Source of the DNA: Candidatus Methanovirga aequatorialis | GTDB taxonomy: Archaea > Methanobacteriota > Methanobacteria > Methanobacteriales > Methanobacteriaceae | Length of the DNA stretch: 34,290 nt | Direction of reading: 5' to 3' | Assembly (NCBI GenBank): GCA_031282205.1 | Contig: JAITEE010000061.1 | Location: forward strand, 1-34,290 | The notes under the pieces: model-generated | Databases searched by the model: none | What the model was told of the DNA's origin: nothing | Seen by the model: only the letters and a program-made list of their open reading frames with translations | Shown: in pieces, positions 32,597-34,290 of the stretch | Numbering within the stretch: the stretch's first letter is position 1 | Layout of the letters: each line of letters opens with the position of its first letter | Program-made: the position numbers and the translations under genes

Positions 32597-32659
32597 ATTA
32601 TCCTGGATTTAAATCCAATAGCAAATGTATGGTGTGTTATTAAGAAATATGACTAATAA
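32597..32659 (+). pseudogene. IS630/Tc1-type transposase C-terminal remnant
   Basis: IILDLNPIANVWCVIKKYD-stop matches the (P)DLNPIEN(L/V)W motif at the transposase C-terminus. Confidence 0.6.
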
Positions 32660-32822
32660 ACTTTATAAAAAATGGAAAAAATAGTAGAGAATTTCTATTA
32701 ACTTAACTTTCCCTATTTAGTTATTACTTTTTTATTAATTTTCATTATTTTGATTATTACTTGTTTGGTGTTTTTTGGTGAATTTTTCATTTTTACTTAT
32801 AACTTTAATATTATCAGTTAAA

Positions 32823-33047
32823 TCATGTACTATCATCCCATTGATAAATAAATTCGATTTTATCACATTCAATAATAGCTTCCTTACTCATAAAACTATC
32901 AATTCTAAACCATTGAGTGTAAAGAAACCCACCTAATCTCGTAACAACTAAATACTTTAAATCATCATTAAATAATAAATCACAAGTAAATTTACTACTA
33001 ACATCATTCAATGGCTTTAACTTACTATCTAAACAAACCAAATCCAT
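32823..33047 (-). CDS. Small hypothetical protein (74 aa)
   Basis: ORF preceded by an agagg RBS-like sequence and by stem-loop A. Confidence 0.55.
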   Translation of the reverse strand: MDLVCLDSKLKPLNDVSSKFTCDLLFNDDLKYLVVTRLGGFLYTQWFRIDSFMSKEAIIECDKIEFIYQWDDST

Positions 33048-33071
33048 ACATAAAAACCTCTATTTTTTTTT

Positions 33072-33098
33072 AAACAACCACTCTAAGAATGATTGTTT
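33072..33098. repeat. Stem-loop A, copy 1
   Basis: aaacaaccactctaagaatgattgttt, inverted repeat AAACAAyCA...TGATTGTTT. Confidence 0.8.
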
Positions 33099-33113
33099 AA
33101 AAAAAAATACAAC

Positions 33114-33138
33114 AAAGCCACCCTAAAAAGGTGACTTT
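33114..33138 (-). terminator. Stem-loop B, terminator-like, after the 155 aa secreted protein gene
   Basis: aaagccaccctaaaaaggtgacttt; on the minus strand a T-run follows (tttgttgtattttttttt). Confidence 0.6.
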
Positions 33139-33162
33139 AAAAATATGTGTTTCTTTATTCTT

Positions 33163-33630
33163 TCAAGATTCAGCATGAGCTTCTTTCACACCGTTACGAT
33201 AAATATCAACCCATGTGGATTTCCAATTAGTATCAGTGATTATTTCTAACCTATCACCTTTATTAAAAGTCACTACAGGAGTCCATGAGGTATCATGAAA
33301 AGAATGTCTTTCAACGCAGAATTTAGCCTCTATTTTATCATTATAATCCATACGATCTTCTATAGTTGCAAAATTAGCAGGATTATCAAAATAATCATAC
33401 CGATAATAATCACTTCTAGCACTTGATCTATATGTAAGTTTTTTAGTAACACCATCAACAGTAACCTCAGTATAAATATCAGTTATCCATGCCCCACCTT
33501 GCTTGTCAGTGAAATGTATTGGTAACCAGTTTAATTTATCATCACCGAAATTACTTGTTTGAGCTGTGATACTACTTATACTACTTGCAATCATCAAACT
33601 AATGATAATTAAACTCAAATTTTTTTTCAT
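33163..33630 (-). CDS. Small secreted hypothetical protein (155 aa)
   Basis: Signal peptide MKKNLSLIIISLMIASSISSITAQ; RBS ggtga upstream. Confidence 0.7.
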   Translation of the reverse strand: MKKNLSLIIISLMIASSISSITAQTSNFGDDKLNWLPIHFTDKQGGAWITDIYTEVTVDGVTKKLTYRSSARSDYYRYDYFDNPANFATIEDRMDYNDKIEAKFCVERHSFHDTSWTPVVTFNKGDRLEIITDTNWKSTWVDIYRNGVKEAHAES

Positions 33631-33681
33631 TTTCTATCACTTCACCTTCCAAAAATTTATTTTATTTTATTTTATTTTTTG

Positions 33682-33711
33682 AAAACAACCACTACTAAGA
33701 ATGATTGTTTT
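33682..33711. repeat. Stem-loop A, copy 2
   Basis: aaaacaaccactactaagaatgattgtttt. Confidence 0.8.
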
Positions 33712-33725
33712 GAAAAAAATATAAT

Positions 33726-33747
33726 AAGGTAGCTTGAAAGCCACCTT
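33726..33747 (-). terminator. Stem-loop B, terminator-like, after the 154 aa secreted protein gene
   Basis: aaggtagcttgaaagccacctt followed on the minus strand by attatattttttt. Confidence 0.6.
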
Positions 33748-33756
33748 AAAATTTAA

Positions 33757-34221
33757 TTATGTTTTATCGTAGAAAGTTTTGTATTGACCGTTAATATCGT
33801 AATATAAAATTTCAATACTTGCTTTTGATGCTTTTCCATACGTATTTAAATCAATAAACACTCCTTTACTCCAATCAATATCAGTAATAGTGAACCAACA
33901 TGACTCATAACCAAGATTTATATAATAATAACAATGTAAGTAATGATCATTTAAATGATCAGTGAATCTACTAGATATATCATATATTGATTTATGAATT
34001 CTAGCTTTATTATCCGTAAGTCGTTCATACCATAAGTCTTCTTTTGGATAACGACTATCATCTGTTAAACGCAGACACTCTTCATAATTACTATTAGACA
34101 ACGCAGTAATTTTGTTAGGTACAATATCACCAGGACCATAACTAGCACTAGTAAAACCAACACAACTTAACATCATCAAACTAATGATGATTAAACTCAA
34201 AATTCTCTTCATATTTATCAT
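33757..34221 (-). CDS. Small secreted hypothetical protein (154 aa)
   Basis: Signal peptide MKRILSLIIISLMMLSCVGFTSA; RBS ggtga upstream. Confidence 0.7.
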   Translation of the reverse strand: MINMKRILSLIIISLMMLSCVGFTSASYGPGDIVPNKITALSNSNYEECLRLTDDSRYPKEDLWYERLTDNKARIHKSIYDISSRFTDHLNDHYLHCYYYINLGYESCWFTITDIDWSKGVFIDLNTYGKASKASIEILYYDINGQYKTFYDKT

Positions 34222-34248
34222 TCACCATTTATTTATTTATTTTTTTTG

Positions 34249-34276
34249 AAAACAATCACTCTAAGAATGATTGTTT
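34249..34276. repeat. Stem-loop A, copy 3 (implies another cassette beyond the window)
   Basis: aaaacaatcactctaagaatgattgttt. Confidence 0.8.
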
Positions 34277-34290
34277 ATGAAAAAAAAAAG

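Overview
AT-rich archaeal window, most likely from a Methanobacteriales methanogen (Methanobrevibacter-like; inferred from gene content and composition only). The left and centre carry housekeeping genes: cofC, proS, an ATP-grasp protein, archaeal aroA'/aroB' shikimate enzymes, aCPSF1/FttA, psmB, taw2-like and aroD. These are followed by an orphan pstB-phoU pair, a LarE-type PP-loop sulfurtransferase, an AAA-ATPase/PD-(D/E)XK protein, and the TfuA/YcaO pair for McrA thioamidation. The right third is a minus-strand nitrogenase cluster: nifH-nifI1-nifI2-nifD-nifK, a CMD/AhpD-like gene, nifE and nifN. The nifH promoter region contains a candidate NrpR operator (TCGGA-N8-TCCGA). Mobile-element debris is present: two IS630-type remnants, one IS4/IS5-like remnant with terminal inverted repeats (TIRs), a decayed ATPase and a frameshifted MarR gene. 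Structures no ORF explains include: (i) two copies of a ~137 bp palindrome-ended element in inverted orientation bracketing pstB-phoU-larE; (ii) two MITE-like elements sharing a ~21 bp TIR and each with an exact 5 bp target duplication, one holding 4 x 22 bp tandem repeats and one inside the nif cluster; (iii) a right-edge array of small-protein cassettes with repeated stem-loops and near-identical signal peptides but unrelated mature sequences; (iv) a perfect 22 bp palindrome in the aCPSF1 leader. All functional calls are by eye; no searches were run.
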